The notes beneath the pieces are model-generated. The model was not told where the DNA came from, made no database searches, and saw only the letters and a program-made list of their open reading frames with translations. A program made the translations under genes and the position numbers. From positions 682,001-746,000 of the forward strand of contig NZ_LWHG01000021.1 of assembly GCF_001625445.1 (NCBI RefSeq): 64,000 nt of DNA. The letters run 5' to 3'. Positions 1-9,769 of the stretch are shown in pieces. The stretch's first letter is position 1, and every line of letters starts with the position of its first letter. The stretch comes from Haladaptatus sp. R4. Its GTDB lineage: Archaea > Halobacteriota > Halobacteria > Halobacteriales > Haladaptataceae.

Positions 1-1823
1 CGCTTGTTCATCTTCGAAATCGGCAGGAACGTCGCCCGTCCGGCGTTTCGCTGTTTCAGGTACTCGATACAGCGCTGCCCGACGCTGTCGTCGTCGACGA
101 CGACCTGCGCCAGTCGACCACCGGCGGCCGTCTCACACGCCGTCGCGTACTGCTGGTCCACGCTGCCGAGTTGGGCGACCGCCCCGTGAACGCCGTCCTG
201 CCCGCTGTTCAGAATCGTGGAGACGGCGCGGCCGAACGAGGAATCACCGCTCTCGTTCGCCCGTGCGTCGAGTTTCGCGTACTCCTGCTGTTTCGACTGA
301 ATTTTCCCCTCGACCGAATCCAAATCCGACTGGAGTTCGGACTTTTCGTCCTTGAGGTCCGACACCACGTCCTCTATCTGCCCGGCGTTCCGTTCGGCCT
401 TCGTCAGTTCGTCGGCCAAATCGCCGAGTTCGGTTTCGAGTTGGGGGATTCGGTCGCGCGCTTCGGCGAGTTCGTTCTGTTTCTCGTTGACCGCGTCGGA
501 ACGTCGTCGCGCCTCGTCCAGCAGTCGGTCCTTCTCGCGCTGACGCTCGTTCTTCTCTCCCTTCTCGGCTTCGAGCGCGTCCTTCTTCTCGGCGAGGTTG
601 GCTTTCACCTCGTCGTACTCGGTGTCGACGTTCTCGATCTCCTCCTCGATCTCGGCGAGTTTCGACTCCTTCGTGCCGATCTCACCCTTGACCGAGGCCT
701 TCTCGATTTTGATGTCGCGGATGTCGCCGTTCAGTTCGTCGACCGTCTCCTGCTTGCGGTCGATCTCCACGAACGCCTGTCGTCTTCGGCTTTCCGCATC
801 CGAAATCTTCTCCTCGGCCGTCTCGGTTTTGTCTTCGAGACGGGAGATATCGCCTTTGACCTCCTCGATCTCGCTCTTGATGGCGAGTTGTTCGTCCTCG
901 CCCTTGCGCTCGATCTCGGCGTTGAGTTCCTCCAACTTGTCTTCCAGTCGGACGACTTTGCCCTGCTTTTCGTCCAAATCGCGCTGGAGGGTAACGAGTT
1001 CCTCCTTTCGGGAGTCGATGTCCGCGCGGGTGGCGTCCAAATCGGAGCGCTTCTCCTCCAACTCGGCGGCCTTCAGATAGCCCTCGTACTCCTCTTTTTC
1101 CTCCCGAAGCCCCTGATATTCGAGCGCCGTCTCGCGCTCGTCGCGCAGTTGGTCGAGGCGGTCCTCCTTCTCCTCGATCCGGAGTTCGGCCTCCTCGACG
1201 CGGTCCTTGACCACTTCGAGTTCCTCCAAGGCGGCGTCCCGTTTCGCGTCGAACTCCGCCACTCCGGCGATTTCGTCGATGATTTCGCGCCGCTCGAACG
1301 GCGTCATGTTGATGATGCCGGTCACGTCGCCTTGCATGACGACGTTGTACCCCTCCGGCGTCACGCCCGCTTGCGCGAGCAAATCCTGAATGTCCGAGAG
1401 GTTGACCGAGCGACCGTTCAGATAGTAGTACGAATAGTAGTTGTCCTCGGTCTGCTTGACCCGCCGTTTGATGGTGATTTCGTCCACGTCACCGACGTTG
1501 TCGGTTCCGGCGGCGTTGACGACCTGTGCCCGGTCGAGGGTTCCGTCGGAGTTGTCGAGAATCACTTCGACCGAGGCTTCGAGCGGTCCGTTGCTCGTCC
1601 CCTCGTCTCCATCGTGGCCGGGATTGTAGATGAGGTCGGTCAGTTTCTCGGCGCGGATACCCCGCGTTCGGGCCAACCCGAGCGCGAAGAGCACGCTGTC
1701 GATGATGTTACTCTTGCCGGAGCCGTTCGGGCCGGTAACCACGGTGAAATCCTCGTAAAACGGGATTTCGGTCTTCCGGCCGAAGCTCTTGAACTTGTCG
1801 AGGACGAGCGTCTTGATGTGCAT
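1..1823 (-). CDS. smc: Chromosome segregation ATPase SMC, N-terminal half (runs off the window)
   Basis: SMC is a condensin-type ABC ATPase that compacts and helps segregate the chromosome. The protein opens MHIKTLVLDKFKSFGRKTEI at the ATG at 1821-1823 and has a Walker A (GPNGSGKS) near residues 33-40. From about residue 165 it becomes a long, charged heptad-rich coiled coil. Near residues 530-600 lies the start of the hinge (FGRAVSTIL, DGVHGAVAQLG, CETAAGGRLAQVVVDDD). About 607 residues are visible; full-length SMC is near 1190, so the second coiled coil, the signature motif and Walker B lie left of base 1. The frame is open across the window. The small coiled-coil gene just upstream on the same strand is probably co-transcribed. 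Confidence 0.96.
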   Translation of the reverse strand, partial: MHIKTLVLDKFKSFGRKTEIPFYEDFTVVTGPNGSGKSNIIDSVLFALGLARTRGIRAEKLTDLIYNPGHDGDEGTSNGPLEASVEVILDNSDGTLDRAQVVNAAGTDNVGDVDEITIKRRVKQTEDNYYSYYYLNGRSVNLSDIQDLLAQAGVTPEGYNVVMQGDVTGIINMTPFERREIIDEIAGVAEFDAKRDAALEELEVVKDRVEEAELRIEEKEDRLDQLRDERETALEYQGLREEKEEYEGYLKAAELEEKRSDLDATRADIDSRKEELVTLQRDLDEKQGKVVRLEDKLEELNAEIERKGEDEQLAIKSEIEEVKGDISRLEDKTETAEEKISDAESRRRQAFVEIDRKQETVDELNGDIRDIKIEKASVKGEIGTKESKLAEIEEEIENVDTEYDEVKANLAEKKDALEAEKGEKNERQREKDRLLDEARRRSDAVNEKQNELAEARDRIPQLETELGDLADELTKAERNAGQIEDVVSDLKDEKSELQSDLDSVEGKIQSKQQEYAKLDARANESGDSSFGRAVSTILNSGQDGVHGAVAQLGSVDQQYATACETAAGGRLAQVVVDDDSVGQRCIEYLKQRNAGRATFLPISKMNK

Positions 1824-1844
1824 GGATTGCTCGTGGGGGAGCCC

Positions 1845-2102
1845 CTACGCGACGATGATATCGTCGCCGGATCCGGATCCGGATTCGGAGGACTCCTCGT
1901 TGTCTGTTTCGTCCTTAGACTCGTCTGATTTAGCCTCTTCGGCCTGCGACGATTCCTCCTCCTCCTCCGCTTCCCGTGCCTGCTCCAGTTCGCGGATACG
2001 CTGGTTTGCGTCCACGAGTTCCTCCGTCAGGCCACGAATCGTCGCTTCCAGTTCCTCCATCCGCGATTCGAGCGAACCGATCCGGTCGCGCTGGCTAGTC
2101 AT
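1845..2102 (-). CDS. Small acidic coiled-coil protein upstream of smc
   Basis: This 85-residue protein has heptad-spaced leucines in residues 1-45 (RIGSLESRMEELEATIRGL, LVDANQRIRELEQ), predicting a coiled coil. The tail is very acidic and Ser-rich (EEEEESSQAEEAKSDES) and ends GSGSGDDIIVA. It lies 21 bases upstream of smc on the same strand, so it is probably the first gene of an smc operon. The function is unknown; the coiled coil and position suggest a partner or regulator of SMC, which is inference. No enzyme motif is visible. Confidence 0.75.
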   Translation of the reverse strand: MTSQRDRIGSLESRMEELEATIRGLTEELVDANQRIRELEQAREAEEEEESSQAEEAKSDESKDETDNEESSESGSGSGDDIIVA

Positions 2103-2343
2103 AATAACGTATGCGTGATGGTTTCACTATAAAGGTGCGTCAGACAAATGTAAGAAATTCTAGATATGTCCGTCGCGTTTCACTATCATTTACCGTCCCG
2201 TTCACTGCCGAATATGTGGGTTAACTATCAGATAAAAGAGAGTTCGGGGCATATTCTCATCCGTGTCCAAGCGCGCGATTTACAACGGGTATTGTTAGGT
2301 CACCTGACAAGTCTTATAGCCACGGATCCTCAACTCCCGTTCG

Positions 2344-3528
2344 ATGAGCCTTCCAAGCGACATCTCGGAGACGCCTCGCCGCGCCCGCATCGCCGATTCC
2401 ATCGTGTTCGGTGTGCTGGGTATCGTCTTTGCGACGTGGGCGGTTCGGATTCCAGCGGTTCGGTCCAAGATCGGCGCATCGTCAGGTGACATCGGACTCG
2501 CACTCCTCGGACTGGCGTGTGGAAGCATCGTCGGATTGGTCGCGGGCGGATGGCTCGTCTCTCACCACGGCGGCAGACGGATAATCCGGATCGGACTCCC
2601 CGTGTACTGCCTCTCGCTCCTCTCGATTACGCTCGCCAACAGACTCGACGTCCTCGTCACCACGCTCGTCGTTTTCGGGGTCGGAAAGGGGTTGACCGAC
2701 GTCGCCGCGAACGCCCAAGGAATGCGTATCGAACACGGTTACTCGGGACAGATAATGGGCAGTTTTCACGCGCTGTTCAGCGGCGGCGGGTTGATCGGTG
2801 CGGGTATCGGCGCAGTCGCAACGACGCTCGGACTCTCGGTTCGAACGCACTTCCTGATCGTCGGTCTCGCCTTGCTCGCCGGTGGACTCGCCGCGAGTGC
2901 GTGGCTCCTCCCGAAGAACGGCGACTCTGGCGCCGAACCCGCTTTCTCCCTCCCATCCCGAAAGCTCGCCGGGTTTTGCGCCATCGGATTCTGTGCGCTC
3001 TTTATCGAGGGCGTCGGAAACGATTGGAGCGCCGTGTTCCTCAAGAGCAGCGTCGGTACCTCTGCAACCGTTGCCGCACTGGGATTCGGCGCGTTCTCCC
3101 TCACGATGATGCTCGGTCGATTCCTCTCCGACTACATCGTCGTTCGACTCGGTTCTCAGCGGTTCATTCGAACCACTGCCATCGTCGCCGCCCTCGGTCT
3201 CGCGTTGACGCTCGTCGCCCAAACGATCGTTTCGCTGGTCGGCTTGGCGTTGCTCGGTTTCGGCCTCGCCGGTCTCATGCCCGTCGCGATGAGCATGGCG
3301 GGGAATTACGACCCCGAGTCACCGGCCGAACCAGCAATCGCCGCCGTTTCGACGACCGGTTACGGCGGGTTCGCCATCGGACCGGTCATCATCGGCGTCA
3401 TCGCCGACGCGACGACGTTACGGGCGGCGTTGGTTCCGGCCTTGGTCCTCGCCCTCCTCGTGGCGGTCTTCACCGGTATCCTTCCGACGGTTTCCCACCT
3501 CTCCCACGAACGGGAAGCATCGACGTGA
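2344..3528 (+). CDS. MFS transporter (YbjJ/fucose-permease-like)
   Basis: This 394-residue protein has about 12 hydrophobic segments, the usual length for a major facilitator superfamily carrier. A motif-A-like loop sits between the second and third segments (GGWLVSHHGGRRIIRIG, near residues 67-83), and the opening FATWAVRIPAVRSKIGASSG resembles the YbjJ group of putative exporters. The substrate cannot be told from sequence. The ATG at 2344 is followed closely by a basic stretch and the first membrane helix. It is transcribed away from smc and converges with the BCCT gene, with no operon partner. Alternative: any drug or sugar efflux MFS. Confidence 0.88.
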   Translation: MSLPSDISETPRRARIADSIVFGVLGIVFATWAVRIPAVRSKIGASSGDIGLALLGLACGSIVGLVAGGWLVSHHGGRRIIRIGLPVYCLSLLSITLANRLDVLVTTLVVFGVGKGLTDVAANAQGMRIEHGYSGQIMGSFHALFSGGGLIGAGIGAVATTLGLSVRTHFLIVGLALLAGGLAASAWLLPKNGDSGAEPAFSLPSRKLAGFCAIGFCALFIEGVGNDWSAVFLKSSVGTSATVAALGFGAFSLTMMLGRFLSDYIVVRLGSQRFIRTTAIVAALGLALTLVAQTIVSLVGLALLGFGLAGLMPVAMSMAGNYDPESPAEPAIAAVSTTGYGGFAIGPVIIGVIADATTLRAALVPALVLALLVAVFTGILPTVSHLSHEREAST

Positions 3529-3744
3529 CATCCCCGTCCGCTGATGACGGAGGAATCCCGAGCGTCGAGAGATAGGTATGGTGACTTCCCGTCCCTCCAA
3601 CCCCCCTTATTTTCAATTTTCTGTCTTTTCGAGTTCCTGTCCCTCCAACACGATTCGGCCGCTCTCGCGCGAATTGGAAAACCCCGAAACCCCGGGTGAC
3701 CCAACTAGACGATCACGAGGTGCCAGCGACGGAACGATACCGAT

Positions 3745-5364
3745 TCAGTCGTCGGAGTCTGGGGTTTGCCTTGCGCGTTGCTGAACCGTCGACTGCATCG
3801 GTGCGGTTTCGATGTCATCGGTATCGTCGATATCGTCCTCGGTAAGGATGGGGAATTCTCGTTCAAATTCGAGAAGCATGCCGACCATAGTGACGGCACA
3901 GAGGATAGCAGTCGGCAACCCGACGAGGATGGTAAACGACTGGAGAACGGGCATACCGCCAGCGAGGCTCAGTGAGACGGTGAGAAGCACCATCATCAGC
4001 CCCCAGATGACGCGGTTGAGTGAGGACGGCGATTCGTCGCCTTTCACGATGACCATGGCGATGCTGAGCGTCGAGGAGTCCAACGTGGTGATAAGGAAGC
4101 TGATGACGAGCGCCAGTAGGATGGCCGAGAACACGCCGGGGTACGGGAAGAGTCGTTCAAACAGTGCGAATCCGACGGCTTCGAGGCCCGATTTCGAGTA
4201 GATGCCGAGTAGGTCTGCGGCACCCGAGGTCTGTAGGAGGAGCGCGGAGCCGCCGGTAGCGACGTACCAGGGGACGGTAAGCCCAAACGAACCGAAGAGC
4301 CCCGCGAAGACGAGTTGGCGGAGCGTCCGCCCTTGGGAGATACGCGCCATGAAGATGCCGACCATCGGTGCGAACGTGAGCCACCACGGCCAGAAAAACA
4401 GCGTCCAAGAGCCGAGCCAGTCGGTGGCCTTCGGGCTATAGTAGAGGCTCATGCCGACGAAGTCGGTCACGTACCCGGAGAGCGCTTCCGTACCGAGGTT
4501 GACCAGCGATGCGGGCTGGCTAAACACGAACGTGACGGCCATCAGTCCGAGTAGCAACACGATGTTGAGGTCGGCGAACCGACGGATGCCCTTCTTGATT
4601 CCGGTAACGACGGAGAGTAAGAACAAGGCACCGACCAGCAGGATAAGCCCGATACGGCCAGTGTCGCCGAGATGGATGCCCCACTTATATCCGAGACCAG
4701 CGGTGAACTGGCTGATGCCGAGGCCGAAGGAGACGGTGATGCCGCTGATGGTGATGATGACGACCATCGCGTCAACCAGTTTAGCGACCCAGCCGCCTAC
4801 GTTATCGGCACCGACGAACGGGGCGAGAATGATAGCGGGTCGGAACGACGTATCCTTCCGATAGACGAAGTAGGAAATGGAGACGGCGAATACGAGGTAG
4901 GTGGCCCACGCGGACATGCCATAGTGGAAGATGGCATACTGGAGTGCGTCGACCATCCGCGCCCACGTACCGACATTGGAACTGAAGTACGGCGGCCGAG
5001 TGTTGTAGTGGACGAGCGGTTCGACCGGCCCCCAAAATTCCAGGCCACCCGACGAGAGACCAGCGGTAAACGTCAGTACGAGGTACTGCCAGAACGAGAA
5101 ATCGGGTTCGGTGTCCGGGCCGCCGAGTTTGATACGTCCCCACGGGCTGAACAGAATGTACAGTACGAAGACGAACGAGAGGAACACCACCAAGAGGTAG
5201 AACCATCCGAGATTGGAGATGATAAACGTATTCGCAGTCGCCAGTTTTGACGCGGCGGCATCCGGCCACGCGACGATGCTAACGATGATTCCGATCAGGG
5301 GAACGAGCGAGAGCGCGAATATGAACGGATCGGATTCGCGCCGGAACTCCTCGATTGCAGTCAT
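3745..5364 (-). CDS. BCCT family osmolyte (betaine/choline/carnitine) transporter
   Basis: This 539-residue carrier has about 12 membrane segments. It carries the BCCT family signature WTLFFWPWWLTFAPMVGIFM followed by ARISQGRTLRQ (near residues 320-350), and the upstream glycine-rich helix ISGITVSFGLGISQ. BCCT proteins import quaternary-ammonium osmolytes such as glycine betaine using Na+ or H+ gradients, which suits a halophile; the exact substrate is inferred. The C-terminus is an acidic tail (ILTEDDIDDTDDIET), where osmosensing BCCTs usually carry a regulatory segment. It converges with the MFS gene, and the TrmB-type regulator upstream on the same strand could control it. Confidence 0.95.
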   Translation of the reverse strand: MTAIEEFRRESDPFIFALSLVPLIGIIVSIVAWPDAAASKLATANTFIISNLGWFYLLVVFLSFVFVLYILFSPWGRIKLGGPDTEPDFSFWQYLVLTFTAGLSSGGLEFWGPVEPLVHYNTRPPYFSSNVGTWARMVDALQYAIFHYGMSAWATYLVFAVSISYFVYRKDTSFRPAIILAPFVGADNVGGWVAKLVDAMVVIITISGITVSFGLGISQFTAGLGYKWGIHLGDTGRIGLILLVGALFLLSVVTGIKKGIRRFADLNIVLLLGLMAVTFVFSQPASLVNLGTEALSGYVTDFVGMSLYYSPKATDWLGSWTLFFWPWWLTFAPMVGIFMARISQGRTLRQLVFAGLFGSFGLTVPWYVATGGSALLLQTSGAADLLGIYSKSGLEAVGFALFERLFPYPGVFSAILLALVISFLITTLDSSTLSIAMVIVKGDESPSSLNRVIWGLMMVLLTVSLSLAGGMPVLQSFTILVGLPTAILCAVTMVGMLLEFEREFPILTEDDIDDTDDIETAPMQSTVQQRARQTPDSDD

Positions 5365-5774
5365 GAATGACGCAGTATACGGTCGTTCACAACGGATTCC
5401 AGTTTTGCGCCGTTCTCGGGTACGTTCCTGTCGAAGTGAGATCGAACTTCGCTGATTGCGTGCATCTGGACGCTGTTCAATGTTTAGGCAAGGAAGTATC
5501 TGTTGACTCTAAATAATTCCACCCGGCTATTGGTTCGAATCTGGAACGGGTTTATCATTTCTTCGAAAGATACTGTCCGAAAGTCGGCGACCCCCGACCG
5601 TCCGACAGAAACTCGAAGTGCGTGGCCTTGGCCTCCGTTTTTGATCCGGGATGCTACGCTCGGAGTGCGGAGATTCGCTCACGCTGGATTGTCGCACACA
5701 GTAGCAACTGCATCACCCACCGAAAAGCGGGAATTCGCCTTGGCGTCTCCGTCCTTCCGGTCGAAGGACGACGA
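5365..5774. other. Intergenic region between BCCT and TrmB-like genes
   Basis: This 410-base gap lies upstream of the BCCT gene and downstream of the regulator gene. It is more AT-rich around 5480-5570 than its surroundings, as expected for promoter DNA. I see no convincing ORF, tRNA or extended repeat in it. Confidence 0.5.
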
Positions 5775-6845
5775 TCAGGGGCCGTCGATTCGTTCGACGG
5801 TAAACCGTTTCGCGGCGATGTCCTCCCTTTCTGCTCCCCGTCCGCCGATCGTGTATCGCTTCTCCTCCGTTTGGAAGTAGATCGTCGCTTCCGCGGCCAG
5901 TTCTATGAGCGAGGCCGGTGTCCCTTCCGTTCTGGTACCGGTATACTCCACGTCAACGAACTGCCCCGTGAGCGTGCGATCCCGTCCCGTTCTCACCAAC
6001 TCCCCTTCGACGCGTCCGAATATCTCGGCACCATCGTCCAGAAGGGGTTCTATCCCGCGAATACAGTCCGTTATCTCCACGAACGAGTACGGAGGTCGCT
6101 CGTTGCGTCCGTCGTATATCGTCTCGTACACCTCCCAGAGTCGCGTCAGGTAGTACCAGTGGAACACGTACGTCGTCGTGTAGTCGTCCACGAGCACGCC
6201 GTACTCCCGTGAACTGTTCGTCGCGTAACAGGCGCGCTGGCGGTCGACCAACAGGAGGAACGGCCCGGCGAGGTCACGTCGGCGGACTTCGGTACACACT
6301 CCCTCGAACTCCGAACGGTCGAACGGGAGTTCGTCGTCGGGCGGGAGGTGGAGCGAGAGTTGAACGTACACGCCGCGTTCGTGGGCATCCCGCAACAGCG
6401 GTTGGAGCGTGGTGAACTGATCGGCGGGAACCGCCAGTTGGATGTGCTCGTTCGCCATCCCGATCGATTCGCGAGCGTGGTCCAACACCGTTCGAAAACG
6501 TTGGACGAGACTCACGTCACCTTCCCGCACCTCGGGTGCTTGGTATCGCGTCTCGATTTCGTCGATGGCGAATTCGTACCGCTCGATTGCCGTCTTGAGC
6601 CCAGACAGGGCTTCTGACGGGTGGGTTGCTTGGGCGTATAGTCGGTCGCGCTCGTAGACGGTAACGTAGCCCTCGTCGTCCAGCGTCCGAAGCACGTCGT
6701 AGATTCGTGGTTGCGGCACCCCGCTCATCGACGCGATTTCGCTCGCCGACGCCGATCCGAGTTCGAGCAGCGTGACGTACGCATCCGCCTGATATGGGGA
6801 GAGACCTGCCTCTTCGAGCACGGCATTCAGTTCGGTCGGTTCCAT
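5775..6845 (-). CDS. TrmB-family transcriptional regulator
   Basis: This 356-residue protein has an N-terminal winged helix (residues 1-70, SASEIASMSGVPQPRIYDVL and a wing DEGYVTVYERDRLY), a short coiled coil (about 80-105) and a large C-terminal effector domain like that of TrmB regulators (LVQRFRTVLDHARESIGMAN, near 112-131). TrmB proteins bind sugars or related ligands and switch transport and central metabolism genes. Here the neighbouring BCCT transporter is a plausible target, which is inference. The ATG at 6845 is the only good start before the winged helix. It is divergent from gatB across about 180 bases. Confidence 0.9.
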   Translation of the reverse strand: MEPTELNAVLEEAGLSPYQADAYVTLLELGSASASEIASMSGVPQPRIYDVLRTLDDEGYVTVYERDRLYAQATHPSEALSGLKTAIERYEFAIDEIETRYQAPEVREGDVSLVQRFRTVLDHARESIGMANEHIQLAVPADQFTTLQPLLRDAHERGVYVQLSLHLPPDDELPFDRSEFEGVCTEVRRRDLAGPFLLLVDRQRACYATNSSREYGVLVDDYTTTYVFHWYYLTRLWEVYETIYDGRNERPPYSFVEITDCIRGIEPLLDDGAEIFGRVEGELVRTGRDRTLTGQFVDVEYTGTRTEGTPASLIELAAEATIYFQTEEKRYTIGGRGAEREDIAAKRFTVERIDGP

Positions 6846-6992
6846 CTTACCGACGGATTCGACCTCGACCCACTTAGAGAGGAGATTATCACCGGTACCT
6901 TGCCTGCAAGCGTGCCGATCACTCGCTCGACACCGGAACTCCCGAACCGCGTCAAAGACGGGAAACCGTCGTGGCTCGGCACGTCCCGCAGG

Positions 6993-7000
6993 ATTTTAAC
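6993..7000 (+). promoter_or_regulatory. TATA-like box of gatB
   Basis: The sequence ATTTTAAC is centred about 28 bases before the gatB ATG at 7025. With the usual archaeal spacing the transcript would start within a few bases of the ATG, giving a leaderless or nearly leaderless mRNA. Inferred from spacing and composition only. Confidence 0.5.
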
Positions 7001-7024
7001 ACTCACCCGACCAACCAGTGAGCA

Positions 7025-8541
7025 ATGACTGCTCAGGCTGTCCAAGAGGGCGAACTCGTGGCCGTCATCGGCCTCGAAATCCACGTCCAACTGGAGACGG
7101 ACACGAAGATCTTCTGCGGGTGTTCGACCGACCAAGACGACGCCGAACCGAACACCTACACGTGCCCGGTCTGTCTCGGACTGCCGGGAGCGCTCCCGGT
7201 ATTGAACGAGGCGGCCGTCGAATACGCCGTCAAGGTCGGCAAGGCCATCGACGCCGATATCCCCGAAGAGACGACCTTCCACCGGAAGAACTACTTCTAC
7301 CCCGACCTCCCGAAGGGATTCCAGATAACCCAGTACGACGCGCCGATCTGTCAGGACGGCACGCTGGAGTTCAGCTTCGAGGGCGACACGCGAGCCGTCG
7401 GCATTCACCGCGCCCACCTCGAAGAGACCCCGGGAGCCTCCGTCACGTTCGTGATGGAACCGGGGACATCGAAACCCGTACCGTCGGCATCGACCGCGCG
7501 GACTACACGCTCGTCAACTACAACCGCGCCGGGACGCCGTTGATGGAAATCGTCACGGAACCGGACTTCCGAGAACCCGGCGAAGTCGTCTCGTTCCTCG
7601 AAAAGCTGGAGGAAGTGCTCGAATACCTCGGCGCGTTCGACTCCACCCGAGACGGCAGCCTGCGTATCGACGCGAACCTCTCCATCATCCCGGCCGAGGA
7701 CGTGAACGACGACGGATCGATCTCCGACGAGGTGCTCGCGGACGCCAATCGAACCGAGGTCAAGAACATCTCCAGCCACAAGGGCGCGGAAAGCGCACTC
7801 GCGTACGAGGAGAGCCGTCAGAGGAACCTCATCCGGCGCGGGAAGGCGATCGAACAGGAGACTCGCCACTTCAACGAGACGCACGGCTCGACCGTCTCGA
7901 TGCGTTCCAAGGAAGCCGAGAAGGATTACCGCTACTTCCGCGAGGAGGACTTGCCGCCGTTGCAGGTCAGCGACTGGAAGCAGAAGCTCGAAATCCCGGA
8001 ACTCCCCGACGCTCGCCGCGAACGGTTCCGCGAGGAGTACGGCCTGAACAAGGAGGCCGCCAGCAAGCTAACGTCGAGCAAGCAGGTCGCGGACTTCTAC
8101 GAGGACGTGGCGGAGGAGTTCGACCCCGACCTCGCGGCGGCGTGGGTCGCCGACAGTCTCCTCGGCGAACTCAACTACCGCGACATGGAAATCACGGACG
8201 TCGAGGAACGACTCGGCGAGTTCAAGGCCCTCATCCGTCTCGTCGCCGAGGACGAGATTACGGCCAAGAACGCGGAAGAGACGGTTCTCCGCGAAATGCT
8301 GGACGAGGGTGACGACCCGGAGACCGTCATCGACCGCGAGGGTCTCGGCAAGGCCGACTCGGGCGAAGTCGAGCAAGCCGTCGAAGAAGCAATCGAGGAG
8401 AACCCGGACACCGTGGAGGACTACCACGCCGGTGAAGGCGGCGCGATCAACTTCCTCGTCGGGCAGGTCATGCAGAAGACCGGCGGCAGTGCCGACCCCG
8501 GAAGCGTGAACGGCATGCTCCGCGAGCGACTGGACGAATAG
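7025..8541 (+). CDS. gatB: Asp/Glu-tRNA amidotransferase subunit B (GatB), with one apparent frameshift
   Basis: GatB is the tRNA-binding and kinase subunit of GatCAB, which converts misacylated Asp-tRNA(Asn), and Glu-tRNA(Gln) in some lineages, to the amide forms. Visible family motifs are [20 protein letters not shown] (residues 14-33), [52 protein letters not shown] and [20 protein letters not shown], with a C-terminal YqeY/GatB tail ([18 protein letters not shown]). The frame breaks once: up to HLEE at 7421-7426 it is read from 7025, after which the homology (DPGSLRHV) continues one frame back. Restoring one G after 7426 gives a normal 505-residue protein. Because GatB is needed to make Asn-tRNA in most archaea, a sequence error is more likely than a pseudogene. 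Confidence 0.95.
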
Positions 8542-8721
8542 GTGCAAACAGGCGGCAGAATCGACCGCGAGGGGTATGCCACACACCAGCCTCGACCCCA
8601 TCGCGCAGTCGGTTAGGGCATACCGCCGTTTGGTCGCGGTTTTCGATTTAAAGCTACGGATGGTTTTGGCGTGGGGTGTGACGGCCACGGACACTAATCC
8701 CGTTCCAGTCGTGGGTGTGCT

Positions 8722-9660
8722 ATGGCCGATCCCGTAGGAACCACGAACTCGTTCATCCAGCAGTACGGCCTGCTCGCGGTGTTCGTCTACATGTTCCTCG
8801 AATCGGGGCTGCTGTTGCATTTCGTGCCGAGCGAGGTCGTCCTGCCGTTTGCGGCCGCGCTGTTGGTTCATGGACCGGTCAGCTTCGTCGTGTTCGTCGC
8901 CGTGGCGACGGCCGGTGGAACCGCGGGAAGCGTCTTCGTCTACTACGTGTTCGGGCGTGGCGGCGAGTACGTGCTGGAGCGATACGGGACGTATCTCCAT
9001 CTGACTCCGGCGGATCTCGAACGCGGGCGGCGTGTCTTTCATCGGTGGGGCGAGGGAACCGTCTTTTTCTGTCGATTTCTTCCCGTTCTCCGGGCGCTCA
9101 TCAGTATTCCGGCGGGAATCGCGGAGATGGACGTTCGCCGATTTGTGCTCTACACGGCCTCCGGAACCGCCGTGTTCGTCTCCGCGCTGACGTACTTGGC
9201 GTACGCCGGAACGCAAGCCGGGACTCCAGTTCACCGAGCGCTCGCGGCACTCGTTGCAGTTCTGACGCTGGATGTGCAGTACGTGCGGAGTCACTTTCCC
9301 GTGGTTCTGATGGGGGTCGTGGCGTCGGTTGTCGTACTCGTCGTCGTCTGGACCCACCGCGAGTGGATTCGCGCGAATCCACTCGCCGCGAAGGCGGCGT
9401 TGCTCCGTGTGGTCGGTATCGTCGGAACCGTCCTCGGGTTGCTGTTCATCACGAGCGCGATGAGCGTCCCCGTGGCCGCCTACTCGCTCGTCACGTGGAT
9501 TTGGAACGACCCTCGGTTTTTCGTGACCGACCTCGGGCTCTCCCCCCAGGGAGCGCTGGTCGTGACCGGCGTGGGGGTGCTGTTCGTGACCCTCGTCGTC
9601 TACGAGGGCGGAAAACGGATTCCGGTGGACGTGGCGTCTCGGATTGGTTCACGGGACTGA
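8722..9660 (+). CDS. DedA/VTT-domain membrane protein with extended C-terminus
   Basis: This 312-residue integral membrane protein carries the DedA (SNARE-associated/VTT) core in residues 1-200: re-entrant segment FVPSEVVLPFAAALLVHG near 36-53 and the hallmark FCRFLPVLRALISIPAGIAE near 119-138. The usual glycine of the F-G-R-F motif is a cysteine here. About 100 extra residues with two or three more helices follow. DedA proteins act in proton-dependent membrane homeostasis, and some flip polyprenyl-phosphate carriers back across the membrane. It lies 110 bases before a UPF0104-type gene, with a second DedA gene after that. Substrate unknown. Confidence 0.88.
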   Translation: MADPVGTTNSFIQQYGLLAVFVYMFLESGLLLHFVPSEVVLPFAAALLVHGPVSFVVFVAVATAGGTAGSVFVYYVFGRGGEYVLERYGTYLHLTPADLERGRRVFHRWGEGTVFFCRFLPVLRALISIPAGIAEMDVRRFVLYTASGTAVFVSALTYLAYAGTQAGTPVHRALAALVAVLTLDVQYVRSHFPVVLMGVVASVVVLVVVWTHREWIRANPLAAKAALLRVVGIVGTVLGLLFITSAMSVPVAAYSLVTWIWNDPRFFVTDLGLSPQGALVVTGVGVLFVTLVVYEGGKRIPVDVASRIGSRD

Positions 9661-9769
9661 ACATGTTCCCCAAATCGTGATACCATTCTTACCGGTACGG
9701 GTCGTTCACCGGTGTGTGGATGAATCGGGTCGGGTTCGGAACGAACGGGTGGAACAGGGGGATGGGGAG

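Noticed and set aside
171-1928. 585-residue plus-strand ORF opposite smc
   Set aside because: It is the antisense of smc and has no family-like sequence; the SMC motifs on the other strand are unmistakable.
7421-7430. Programmed -1 frameshift in gatB
   Set aside because: No slippery X-XXY-YYZ heptamer precedes the break, and similar breaks occur in unrelated genes, so an error is simpler.
8560-8640. Third copy of the modular repeat, inverted, after gatB
   Set aside because: An 8-base inverted repeat (GGTATGCC/GGCATACC) exists and part resembles block 3, but the four-block order is not found.
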